14,378 bases of DNA from JAFAGX01 sp035624215 (GTDB taxonomy: Bacteria; Acidobacteriota; Terriglobia; Terriglobales; Acidobacteriaceae), in NCBI GenBank assembly GCA_035624215.1, contig DASPRY010000097.1:1-14378 (forward strand), given 5' to 3'. How positions within the stretch are numbered: the first letter of the stretch is position 1; each line of letters starts with the position of its first letter. The position numbers were made by a program, and so were the translations under genes. The notes under the pieces were generated by a model, which was not told the origin of the DNA, searched no databases, and was given only the letters and a program-made list of their open reading frames with translations. This document shows positions 1-7,563 of this stretch, one piece after another.

Positions 1-513
1 TTAGAACGCGGCGTTATTATCGACGGGCTCTCGACCAACGGCATCCGGCTTGGCGATAACGTTGCGATCGGCGCGTACTCAATCGTCTGTGCCGCCATGC
101 TGTCGCACTTAGGAGACGGAATACATTTTGGCAACAATTCATCCACTGGGCCGTATTCGTTTATCGGCGCGGGTGGTCCGATCACGATCGGCGAAAATGT
201 CATCATGGGTCAGCACGTGTCATTTCACTCCGAAAACCACAACTTCGACCGCGTTGACCTTCCTATACGGTCCCAGGGGGTAAACCGGGTGGGCATTTTG
301 GTCGAGGATGATTGCTGGGTAGGGGCAAACGTGGTTTTCCTGGATGGCGCTCACGTGGGGCGCGGGTCGGTCGTTGCTGCAGGCGCGGTGGTACGCGGCA
401 AAATCCCTGCCTACTCGGTCGTCGCGGGCGTGCCCGCACGAGTGCTGCGCTCGCGTTTACCCAACGAGGCGCCGCTTGACTCTCTGTGCAGCATAGCCGC
501 TTCGAGCTCATGA
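1..513 (+). CDS. Hexapeptide-repeat O-acyltransferase (LbH fold), 5' end outside window
   Basis: The reading frame is open from base 1, so the gene starts upstream; the visible part is 170 residues. It probably transfers an acetyl or other acyl group from acyl-CoA to a sugar of the polysaccharide repeat unit or its precursor, in the cytoplasm. Repeated hexapeptide steps typical of a left-handed beta-helix are visible (IRLGDNVAIGAYSIV, ITIGENVIMGQHV, VGILVEDDCWVGANVVF), and the end has the classic SVVAAGAVV...YSVVAGVPARVL signature. The motif HSENHNFD (bases 226-249) holds the His expected to act as catalytic base in the WbbJ/maltose-acetyltransferase group. The tail after VPARVLRSR is short and unstructured-looking. 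The stop codon overlaps the next start (ATGA), which indicates translational coupling. Family assignment is secure; the acyl acceptor cannot be read from the sequence. Confidence 0.9.
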   Translation, partial: LERGVIIDGLSTNGIRLGDNVAIGAYSIVCAAMLSHLGDGIHFGNNSSTGPYSFIGAGGPITIGENVIMGQHVSFHSENHNFDRVDLPIRSQGVNRVGILVEDDCWVGANVVFLDGAHVGRGSVVAAGAVVRGKIPAYSVVAGVPARVLRSRLPNEAPLDSLCSIAASSS

Positions 514-1769
514 ATTCTGAACACGAACTCGCGAACATCCTGTTCGTCCACGGCAACAATGATCTCTACGGTGGCGACATTGCGCTCTTGGAGTTGATAA
601 AGCGATTGGATCGCAAGCGCTTCCGGCCGCTAGTCGTGCTGCCCAACGATACCCGCCACATTAATCGCCTTTCCGCCAAACTCGAGCGCGAAGGCGTTGC
701 GTGCCGGTTCGTTCGCATGGCTGTGATCCGAAGAAAATACCTTACGGCTTCAGGCTTGATCATGCTTGCCGTGAACTTTGTGGCTGGGGTAGTTGCGCTG
801 ATGTACCTGATCTGGCGGAATCAGGTCGCATTGGTTCACAGCAATACCGTCGCAGTTCTCTGCGGAGCCTTTTCGGCGCAACTTATGCGAAGGCCCCACG
901 TGTGGCATATCCACGAGATAATCACCCGACCTGCGATTGCACGCAAAATCCTGCATCCCGTGGTCACGAGGCGGTCCACGGTCGTAGCGGTAGTCTCTCA
1001 GGCCGTCCGCCGCCATATACTCGAGGATTGCCCCAGTCAAGGCCGCAAGATCCGGGTGATCTATCACGGTATTGACGTCCCAGCATTCGCGGATGGGAAT
1101 GGCAACCTCGTCCGCCGGGAGTTCGGGATTCCACTCGGCGCCTTCCTCGTGGGAATGGTAGGAAAAGTATGCCGCTGGAAGGGCCAATTGCTTTTGGTCG
1201 AGGCCGCGCGAATCGTTTCGAAGCAGAGAGAAGGTGTTTGCTTCCTGGCTGTAGGCGGTGTTTTCGATGATGAGATGCATTTCATGGCGAGCTTCCGCAA
1301 TGCAGTCTCTTCCAATTACCTCAGCCAGAATTTCATCATCGGCGATTATCGCAGCGATATCCGAGATGTCGTGAGCGCTCTTGATGTGTTTGTCTTGCCT
1401 TCCACCGAACCCGACCCCTGCCCGGCGGTTGTTCTCGAAGCCATGGCGGCGGGGAAGGCCGTAATTGCGGCCAGACATGGGGGCCCGGTTGAACAGGTCA
1501 TCGAAGGCGAGACCGGGTTGCTATTCACACCCGGTTCAGCCGATTCCCTGGCTGCCGCAATCATTGCACTGGTTGATGATCCGGATCGCGCGCGTGCCAT
1601 GGGTAGCGCTGGACGGAAACGGGCTTCTGCGCATTTCTGCGTCGAGCGATACGCTCACGACTTCGACTCCTTATACCGCGAGCTTATATCCGGCTCATAC
1701 AGGCCCGTTGTCGATTTGGACGACGAATTGACCTCCTGTTCCATTGACCGTTCGCAACGGCTCCAATAA
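510..1769 (+). CDS. GT4-family glycosyltransferase
   Basis: This 419-residue protein is probably a cytoplasmic, membrane-associated glycosyltransferase that adds one sugar to the lipid-linked repeat unit. The N-terminal Rossmann domain begins ILFVHGNNDLYGGD (glycine pair near residues 21-22). A hydrophobic stretch near residues 80-100 may attach it to the membrane. The C-terminal half has GMVGKVCRWKG and the GT4 signature STEPDPCPAVVLEAMAAG (residues 298-315), ending in the expected E310. In the usual E-x7-E pair the first Glu is here Asp302, a conservative change. I chose ATG 510 because it overlaps the previous stop (ATGA); an in-frame GTG at 486 would add eight residues. The donor and acceptor sugars are unknown. 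A retaining mechanism is expected from the family. Confidence 0.9.
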   Translation: MNSEHELANILFVHGNNDLYGGDIALLELIKRLDRKRFRPLVVLPNDTRHINRLSAKLEREGVACRFVRMAVIRRKYLTASGLIMLAVNFVAGVVALMYLIWRNQVALVHSNTVAVLCGAFSAQLMRRPHVWHIHEIITRPAIARKILHPVVTRRSTVVAVVSQAVRRHILEDCPSQGRKIRVIYHGIDVPAFADGNGNLVRREFGIPLGAFLVGMVGKVCRWKGQLLLVEAARIVSKQREGVCFLAVGGVFDDEMHFMASFRNAVSSNYLSQNFIIGDYRSDIRDVVSALDVFVLPSTEPDPCPAVVLEAMAAGKAVIAARHGGPVEQVIEGETGLLFTPGSADSLAAAIIALVDDPDRARAMGSAGRKRASAHFCVERYAHDFDSLYRELISGSYRPVVDLDDELTSCSIDRSQRLQ

Positions 1770-1786
1770 GCAAAGCTCATCCCGGC

Positions 1787-3331
1787 GTGGCAACGTTCCT
1801 AAAGGTCGAATTGGCTCCTGGCGCGGAGGTCTCCAGCGTTCTGGTGAAGAATGCACCTCCGGCCGCACAAGAGCGAAGCTCGGCGGTTCTTCCGCGAGTT
1901 ACGGGCTCGTTTGCGCATCACGTAATGCTTTTTGGATCCGCTAACCTTCTGGCTCTAGCAGTCAGCGGCGCCCTAACCTTTCTGCTGCCCCGACTGCTGA
2001 CGATCGAGGGCTACGGCTACTACCGTCTCTTCATCCTGTATGGGGGTTTTATCGGCCTGCTGCATTTTGGATTGCTCGACGGCGCACTAATCCGCTGGGC
2101 TGCGCGTCCGCAAAGCAGGTTGCGCGCTGATCTCTCGGGCAGCATGGTCTTTCTCTCGCTGGAACATGCGGTTCTGCTGGCTCCGACTGTGGTCGTTGTT
2201 GTCAGCCTTTACCCCAGCCGCCGATGGTTGGCGATAGCTCTGGTCCTGTACGCATTGGTATGGAATTGCACAACGCTTGGCCAGTACGCCCTGCAGGCAT
2301 CAAAGCGGTTCAGCCTACTGTCGGCGGTGACCGTGGTCAATCCGGCCTTGTTGCTGGTCTCGGTCCTGCTGCTGCAACGGTGGCACCGCCTAAGCATAAG
2401 TTCACTCATAGCAGCCTTCGTGTTCTCAATGGCGGCTTCGGGAGCCTGGGGATGGTTTGGCTTACGACACGAACTCAACCTGGCTTCGCTCGATCTACGG
2501 CGGGTGTGGGCCTCTGCCAGTTTTCACATTCGCCTGGGATGGGGCGTCTTGCTGGCAAATGCCTTCACCGGGGTAACAATCGCTCTCGACCGGATCATTG
2601 TTAGTGCCACCTTTCCGATCCGCGCCTTCGCGATCTATGCCTTTGCCGCCAACGCGCTGGCGGTTGTCAACACGGTCATCCTCTCAGTCTCGCGCGTCGT
2701 GTTCCCGTATTTATCGGATGGGGTCAGCCCGGAAACTCGGGTTCGTGCCTACTGGTGGGGCGAAGCGTGCCTGATTGGATTGTGGGCGATCAGCTTGGCC
2801 GGCTATTTCCCAATGCAGTGGCTGATCACGCGCCTTCTGCCTAATTATCTCAGTAGCTTGCCAGTGCTTCGCTTGCTCATGCTGACAACTGGCATGACGG
2901 CCGTCATTTGCATCCTGCACACCAATTACTTTCGCAGTGCGCTCCAGCTAAAGCGGCTGTTGCTGGGTTGTGCCGGCGGACTGCTGGCTGCTCTGGCACT
3001 GCTGGCAATGGCTCGCCGTACCGGGCAGCTCTCGATGATGGCGCTGGCAATGATGGGAGCAATCGGGCTGTGGTGGCTGCTGAACGAGCTGTTGCTCCAG
3101 CCTCTCACGGGAGGAAATGCGCGCAATCTGATGCGCACCACGTTGGTGTGCGCCGGTTGTGGAGGATGGTTCATTTTCTGCAGCTCGTGGGCCAATCGGG
3201 TACTCGCGACCGGCGCCTACCTGGCCCTGGCAAGTTTGTGGGTCCTTTTGGCTTACCGGAACGTTCTCAGGACTGTTCCCGCCTTAACAGTATTTCCGTT
3301 GGCCAGCGTCGGCCTCGGTCCTTCCGAATAG
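1787..3331 (+). CDS. Polysaccharide flippase (Wzx/MOP superfamily)
   Basis: This is a highly hydrophobic inner-membrane protein of up to 514 residues with about a dozen predicted transmembrane segments. It probably moves the undecaprenyl-linked repeat unit from the cytoplasmic to the periplasmic face. The first helix lies in the segment starting MLFGSANLLALAVSGAL, followed by the family-like LLTIEGYGYYRLFILYGGF. Length and topology fit Wzx-type flippases of the MATE/MOP superfamily (about 400-520 residues). The start is uncertain. GTG 1787 gives a 46-residue hydrophilic leader and has no clear ribosome binding site, GTG 1844 has GGAGG but 14 bp away, and ATG 1925 begins right at the first helix. 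It lies 17 bp after the GT4 gene. No Wzy polymerase is adjacent. The role is inferred from topology and context, since these proteins share few invariant residues. Confidence 0.82.
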   Translation: MATFLKVELAPGAEVSSVLVKNAPPAAQERSSAVLPRVTGSFAHHVMLFGSANLLALAVSGALTFLLPRLLTIEGYGYYRLFILYGGFIGLLHFGLLDGALIRWAARPQSRLRADLSGSMVFLSLEHAVLLAPTVVVVVSLYPSRRWLAIALVLYALVWNCTTLGQYALQASKRFSLLSAVTVVNPALLLVSVLLLQRWHRLSISSLIAAFVFSMAASGAWGWFGLRHELNLASLDLRRVWASASFHIRLGWGVLLANAFTGVTIALDRIIVSATFPIRAFAIYAFAANALAVVNTVILSVSRVVFPYLSDGVSPETRVRAYWWGEACLIGLWAISLAGYFPMQWLITRLLPNYLSSLPVLRLLMLTTGMTAVICILHTNYFRSALQLKRLLLGCAGGLLAALALLAMARRTGQLSMMALAMMGAIGLWWLLNELLLQPLTGGNARNLMRTTLVCAGCGGWFIFCSSWANRVLATGAYLALASLWVLLAYRNVLRTVPALTVFPLASVGLGPSE

Positions 3332-3366
3332 ATTCAGGGTCATCACCCGTCAGGGGCTTCACTTAT

Positions 3367-4512
3367 ATGCGCATCGCAATGATCGGTATCAAGGCCATCC
3401 CGGCACGCTTTGGCGGATTCGAGACTGCCGTTGATGAGCTGTCTCGCGGGTTGGTGAAGTTAGGACACCAAGTCGTTGTTTACAACCGCACCGGTATGAG
3501 CAGTCAAGCCGGTCTGTCTTACAAAGGAGTTGAACTGGCCGCGTTACCAACTGTACGGTCGAAGAACCTGAGCACTATCTGCCACGCTTTCCTTTCGACC
3601 CTCCACGTGATGTTCCGCAAAGCAGATGTGGTGCACTATTTCACTACCGGTGCAACTCTATTTGCCCCCTTGCCTCGCTTAATGGGTAAGAAGGTCGTCT
3701 GTTCAGTGGATGGGACTGATTGGCAGCGTGCGAAATGGGGTCGGCTTGCGCGATGGTACTTGAGGCTTTCCGAGCGGCTGGCGGTATTCTTCTGCCACGG
3801 CTTGATCTCCGATTCCAGCGAAGTGCTCAACTATTATCGGCGGAACTACAGCGCAGCCTCTTCTTGCATTGTGTACGGGATGCGAGAGCACCGATCAGAC
3901 AAGAGAGACGCGCTCGAAAGGTTTGGACTGCATGAGAGAGAGTATGTCTTGTTCGTGGGTCGGTTGGTGCCGGAAAACAATGTCCACCACCTTATTAAGG
4001 CATTTGTAAGAGTCCGGACTAGCAAGAAACTCGTTATTGTAGGGGATGATCCTTGGGAAAGAGATTACATTTGTTCCTTGAGGTCAACGCGCGATCCTCG
4101 CGTGATCTTCACCGGGGGTGTTTACGGAGACGGTTACACACAGTTGCAACAGAACGCGTATCTATTCGTACTGCCCGATGAGGTGGGGGGCACTCACCCG
4201 GCATTGGTCGAGGCCATGGGATTCGGGAACTGCGTGCTCGTCAACGATACACCTTCCAACCTCGAAGTAATTGCGGATGCCGGCTTCAGCTATCGCGGTA
4301 GCGAGGGTGATGAAAATCTTGGGCAGCAATTGCAGATGCTGGTCGATGAACCGGCATTGGTGGAGAAATATCGCCGAAGAGCATGGCAGCGCGCGCAGGA
4401 GCACTACCGATGGGAGGATGTAGTTCGCCAGCATGAACTCCTTTATCAGAGGATACTGGGCGGTGGCGGCCTGAGGGAAATCTCGGATTTGATCCGTTCA
4501 ACAGAGCTCTAA
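3367..4512 (+). CDS. Glycosyltransferase with N-terminal DUF1972 domain (GT4)
   Basis: This 381-residue protein is probably a cytoplasmic glycosyltransferase of the DUF1972 + GT4 type, a group that includes streptococcal WchF-like rhamnosyltransferases. The N-terminus MRIAMIGIKAIPARFGGFET (residues 1-20) is the DUF1972 hallmark, close to the consensus GT.G.PA.YGGFET. The C-terminal half has FVGRLVPENNVHHL and then GGTHPALVEAMGFGNCVLVND, the GT4 donor-binding signature as it appears in this subfamily. I chose ATG 3367 because it starts directly at the conserved domain. The open frame extends upstream to 2908, but that part runs through the flippase gene in another frame and has no protein-like features. 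AGGGG lies about 12 bp upstream. The sugar transferred is not known; rhamnose is only suggested by the family. Arg codons AGA/AGG are somewhat frequent near 3890-4070 compared with neighbours. Confidence 0.88.
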   Translation: MRIAMIGIKAIPARFGGFETAVDELSRGLVKLGHQVVVYNRTGMSSQAGLSYKGVELAALPTVRSKNLSTICHAFLSTLHVMFRKADVVHYFTTGATLFAPLPRLMGKKVVCSVDGTDWQRAKWGRLARWYLRLSERLAVFFCHGLISDSSEVLNYYRRNYSAASSCIVYGMREHRSDKRDALERFGLHEREYVLFVGRLVPENNVHHLIKAFVRVRTSKKLVIVGDDPWERDYICSLRSTRDPRVIFTGGVYGDGYTQLQQNAYLFVLPDEVGGTHPALVEAMGFGNCVLVNDTPSNLEVIADAGFSYRGSEGDENLGQQLQMLVDEPALVEKYRRRAWQRAQEHYRWEDVVRQHELLYQRILGGGGLREISDLIRSTEL

Positions 4513-4524
4513 CTTGCTCTAACT
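4506..4524 (+). repeat. Short tandem duplication at a stop codon
   Basis: The 9-bp word GCTCTAACT occurs at 4506-4514 and again at 4516-4524, a 10-bp period. The first copy contains the TAA stop of the DUF1972 glycosyltransferase gene, and the second provides a spare TAA in a different frame. It looks like a local slippage duplication; no function is evident. Confidence 0.6.
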
Positions 4525-4573
4525 AAGGGTTGCAGAGCAACTGGACCGGATAAGTTTTCCGTTGCGTTTCAGT

Positions 4574-5236
4574 ATGTTCGCCGTTCAAGAGAAGACCGCG
4601 AATCCGTTAGGATTGTCACCTGGCTGGTCCAGTCCGCTTCAGCTTGCTTGTAAGCGTTGCTTCGACGTTCTCGTGTCAGCTCTGCTGTTACTCGTACTAT
4701 CGCCACTGCTTTTGTTGCTTGCAATACTCGTCAAGCTTAACTCGCCCGGTCCGGTCTTTTACAAGTGGCGCGTGGCCGGGAAGGGCGGGCAACCGTTCGT
4801 CGGCTACAAATTTCGCTCCATGGTGGCCGATGCAGACCAATTGAAAGCGAGATTACTGGCTCAGAACGAAATGACTGGACCTGTCTTCAAGCTTACAAAT
4901 GACCCCCGAGTTACGCCGCTAGGCGCCTGGATGCGGCGCTACAGCCTTGATGAACTGCCGCAGCTTTACAGCGTGCTGAAGGGCGATATGAGTCTTGTCG
5001 GGCCAAGACCGCCGCTCATTACCGAATACCAGCGGTTCACCGACTACCAGAAACAAAAGCTGGTCGTCCGCCCGGGCGTCACCTGTTTATGGCAAGTCAG
5101 CGGGCGAAACCAGGTGAGCGACTTCGATGATTGGGTGCGCCTCGATCTCGATTATGTTCGCGACTGGTCCCTCATATTGGATTTCAAGATTCTGCTTAAG
5201 ACAGCGATCGAAGTGTTTGGGGGGTCAGGAAAGTGA
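4574..5236 (+). CDS. Phosphoglycosyl transferase, ExoY/PssA type (initiating sugar transferase)
   Basis: This 220-residue protein probably transfers a sugar-1-phosphate from a nucleotide sugar to undecaprenyl phosphate, the first membrane step of repeat-unit assembly. It is the compact form, with one membrane segment (about residues 22-55, LACKRCFDVLVSALLLLVLSPL...) that in monotopic enzymes forms a re-entrant helix, followed by the catalytic domain. Diagnostic elements are YKFRSM (78-83), NDPRVTPLG, SLDELPQL (124-131) with the catalytic Asp126-Glu127 dyad, GDMSLVGPRPP and VRPGVTCLWQVSGR. All family-critical residues I can check are present. I chose ATG 4574; TTG 4562 in the same frame would add four residues. 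The sugar (Glc, Gal, GlcNAc or other) cannot be told. This is the better candidate for the functional initiator, given the altered second family member at 8186. Confidence 0.93.
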   Translation: MFAVQEKTANPLGLSPGWSSPLQLACKRCFDVLVSALLLLVLSPLLLLLAILVKLNSPGPVFYKWRVAGKGGQPFVGYKFRSMVADADQLKARLLAQNEMTGPVFKLTNDPRVTPLGAWMRRYSLDELPQLYSVLKGDMSLVGPRPPLITEYQRFTDYQKQKLVVRPGVTCLWQVSGRNQVSDFDDWVRLDLDYVRDWSLILDFKILLKTAIEVFGGSGK

Positions 5237-5290
5237 AATGAAAAGCTTCGACGGGCCACGCTGCCCCCGACAGTGCGGAGCAAATCTCTA

Positions 5291-6403
5291 ATGAAAGTAC
5301 TCGTAACCGGCGGTGCCGGATTTATTGGGTCCCACCTGGTAGATCGTTTTCTTCAAGATGGTTTTCAAGTGCGCATTCTCGACAGCCTCGATCGCAGAGT
5401 GCATCCTCACGGGCGCCCGTCTTACCTTCCAAGAAACGTCGAATTCGTGCAGGAGGACGTGACAAACAAGCAGGGTCTACTGTCCGCCCTGCAAGGAATA
5501 GATATCGTCTCTCACCAAGCGGCCTATCAGGACTACATGCCTGATTTTTCTCGCTTTCTCAATGTGAATGCCGTGAGTACCGCCCTGATATTTGAGTTAA
5601 TCGTCGAGCACCGGTTACCTGTGAAAAAAGTGATAGTCGCCTCATCTCAGGCAGTCTATGGTGAAGGGCAGTACGACTGTCCACAGCACGGATTCTTCCT
5701 CCCGGCACCGCGATCCCAAGAGCAACTGCTTCGGGGAGACTGGGAGTTGCATTGTCCCGAGTGCCGTCAGCCGGCCAAGCCGCGACTGTTACGGGAAGAG
5801 CGCAACAACCCTTATAACCAGTACGCGGTTTCAAAGTCGGCCGGAGAAAAAGCAGCACTGGGGCTCGGCTGGCTGCATGGCATTCCCACCGTGGCCCTCC
5901 GTTATTCGATCACTCAGGGGGCGCGTCAGTCTCTCTACAACCGCTACTCTGGCGTGTGCCGGATCTTTTTCAGTCAGGCCCTGCGCGGCCTGCCCCTCCC
6001 TATTTACGAGGACGGTCAACAGACCCGCGACTTCGTGCACGTGCAGGATGTGGTAGACGCCAACATGCTCGTGCTGGAACGGGACGAAGCCAACTTCCAG
6101 ATGTTTAACGTCGGCAGTGGCAAAGCGATGAGTATTCTGGCCTACGCACATGCCGTGTTAAAGAAACTGTCTTCCCGCGTGACGCTGGAGATGTCGGGTG
6201 AGTACCGCCGGGGAGATAACCGCCACAGTGTCTCAAGTGTCGAGAAGTTAAAGCGCCTGGGATGGCAGCCCCGCCGTCCTCTTTCCGTTGTTCTGGACGA
6301 CTTTCTCGAATGGATCGAGAGTGTCGGTGGAGTACCTCAACAAGTTGAGGATGCTCAGGCTCATATGCGCGATGCCGGCGTGGTGCTGCCGGCTTCCGTC
6401 TAA
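5291..6403 (+). CDS. NAD-dependent nucleotide-sugar epimerase, extended SDR with Cys/His insertion
   Basis: This 370-residue cytoplasmic short-chain dehydrogenase/reductase of the extended type probably epimerises a nucleotide sugar. The NAD-binding motif TGGAGFIGSH is at residues 6-15, the Ser motif SSQAVYGEG at 118-126, and the catalytic pair YAVSK at Tyr178/Lys182. Between the Ser motif and Tyr178 lies an insertion with C130-P-Q-H133 and C155-P-E-C158, which looks like a small zinc knuckle. As I recall, a Cys-bearing insertion at this place occurs in proteins annotated as dTDP-L-rhamnose 4-epimerase and relatives, so a dTDP- or UDP-sugar 4-epimerase is the best guess. ATG 5291 is preferred: GGAG lies about 10 bp upstream and the Rossmann motif starts at once. 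GTG 5273 would add six residues. Substrate is unproven; the SDR assignment is certain. Confidence 0.85.
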   Translation: MKVLVTGGAGFIGSHLVDRFLQDGFQVRILDSLDRRVHPHGRPSYLPRNVEFVQEDVTNKQGLLSALQGIDIVSHQAAYQDYMPDFSRFLNVNAVSTALIFELIVEHRLPVKKVIVASSQAVYGEGQYDCPQHGFFLPAPRSQEQLLRGDWELHCPECRQPAKPRLLREERNNPYNQYAVSKSAGEKAALGLGWLHGIPTVALRYSITQGARQSLYNRYSGVCRIFFSQALRGLPLPIYEDGQQTRDFVHVQDVVDANMLVLERDEANFQMFNVGSGKAMSILAYAHAVLKKLSSRVTLEMSGEYRRGDNRHSVSSVEKLKRLGWQPRRPLSVVLDDFLEWIESVGGVPQQVEDAQAHMRDAGVVLPASV

Positions 6404-6468
6404 ACCGGAATAGAGGTTGCAATGTCGCTGTATCGTTCCGAGGATCGCTGGCACGAGGTGCCATAGTT

Positions 6469-7485
6469 ATGGCGAGAGTTTTGGTCACGGGAGGCGCTGG
6501 GTATGTCGGGTCGGTCTGTTGTTCGCAGTTATTGGCGTCTGGACATGAAGTAGTCGTAGTCGATGATCTCTCAACCGGCCATGCAGCCGCGGTTCCTCAT
6601 GGTGCGATGCTGCATAGGCTCGACATTAGCGACCAGATAAGTCTTCCAAGAATCTTATCCGGAAATCGCTTTGACGCAGTCTTTCACTTCGCCGCCAAAG
6701 CTTTGATCCCGGAATCCATGTCGAATCCCGGTATATTTTTTGACTCCAACATCTCTCGTGGTATTGCGCTCTTAGAGACTGTGCGTGCCGCGGGAATCCG
6801 GAAGTTCGTGTTCTCCTCGTCGGCCGCGGTCTATGGAAATCCGCAAGTCACGCAGATCGACGAAGATCATCCGAAAATGCCGGTGAACTCCTACGGTGAA
6901 ACTAAACTGATGCTGGAGCGTGCGCTCCAATGGTATGCGTCTGCATACGCCTGGAATGTGGTGGCTTTTCGCTATTTCAACGCTTGTGGCGCGACTGATA
7001 TTGTCGGGGAAGATCATCGTCCCGAAACCCATATCATCCCTTTATTGCTGCAGACGGCAACCGGCGAGCGCGATTGCTTTGAGATCTATGGTCGCGACTA
7101 TTCCACGCCCGACGGTACCTGCCTACGCGATTACGTGCATGTTGCCGACATTGCTCAGGCCCACTTGCTGGCTTTGCAAGTGCCCAATGATCCGGGTATG
7201 TCGGTCTACAACATCGGGACCGGCAGCAGTTATTCTGTGCGACAGGTTTGTCAGATCGTCGAAGACGTAGTCGGCCATAGTTTACCTATCAAAGACGCCG
7301 AGCGGCGCTCGGGGGATCCAGCCGTACTCTGTGCCAGCCCACGACGTCTGATCGATCAACTCGGCTGGATCCCGCGCTGCTCCGATCTACTCTCGATTGT
7401 TCGCAGCGCCTGGGCATGGAAGCAGAAACATCCGCATGGATACGAGACCGCAGAAACTGAAGCGGTGCTTCCCAGTATCCAGTAA
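6469..7485 (+). CDS. galE: UDP-glucose 4-epimerase (GalE)
   Basis: This 338-residue protein has the usual GalE length. It interconverts UDP-glucose and UDP-galactose through an NAD-bound 4-keto intermediate, giving the locus a galactose donor. The sequence shows TGGAGYVGS (7-15), FSSSAAVYG with catalytic Ser118, SYGETK with Tyr142 and Lys146, the GalE-specific RYFNACGAD-like stretch (AFRYFNACGATD), and GRDYSTPDGTCLRDYVHVAD. Start ATG 6469 has GAGGTG 8 bp upstream. It follows the SDR epimerase after 65 bp. By manual alignment the position of E. coli Tyr299, which controls acceptance of N-acetylated substrates, is a smaller residue here (near Val286), so activity on UDP-GlcNAc/GalNAc is possible; this is inference. 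The family call itself is strong. Confidence 0.94.
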   Translation: MARVLVTGGAGYVGSVCCSQLLASGHEVVVVDDLSTGHAAAVPHGAMLHRLDISDQISLPRILSGNRFDAVFHFAAKALIPESMSNPGIFFDSNISRGIALLETVRAAGIRKFVFSSSAAVYGNPQVTQIDEDHPKMPVNSYGETKLMLERALQWYASAYAWNVVAFRYFNACGATDIVGEDHRPETHIIPLLLQTATGERDCFEIYGRDYSTPDGTCLRDYVHVADIAQAHLLALQVPNDPGMSVYNIGTGSSYSVRQVCQIVEDVVGHSLPIKDAERRSGDPAVLCASPRRLIDQLGWIPRCSDLLSIVRSAWAWKQKHPHGYETAETEAVLPSIQ

Positions 7486-7563
7486 ACCAGACAATCCTTA
7501 TATCCAGTTCCTTAGATAAAAAGCGTGGTGCGATTTGGATCAGCACAGCGCGAAAGGTTGACT

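Noticed and set aside
750..1478. Long minus-strand open frame (242 codons) opposite the first glycosyltransferase
   Set aside because: It lies wholly inside a gene with clear GT4 motifs, shows no recognisable protein features and has no gene-like context.
2908..3366. Upstream extension of the DUF1972 glycosyltransferase frame by 153 codons
   Set aside because: It overlaps the flippase gene in another frame, and the conserved domain starts exactly at ATG 3367.
4529..4541. GTTGC-AGA-GCAAC hairpin before the initiating transferase gene
   Set aside because: A 5-bp stem is expected by chance in a region of this size, and no T-run or other regulatory context is present.
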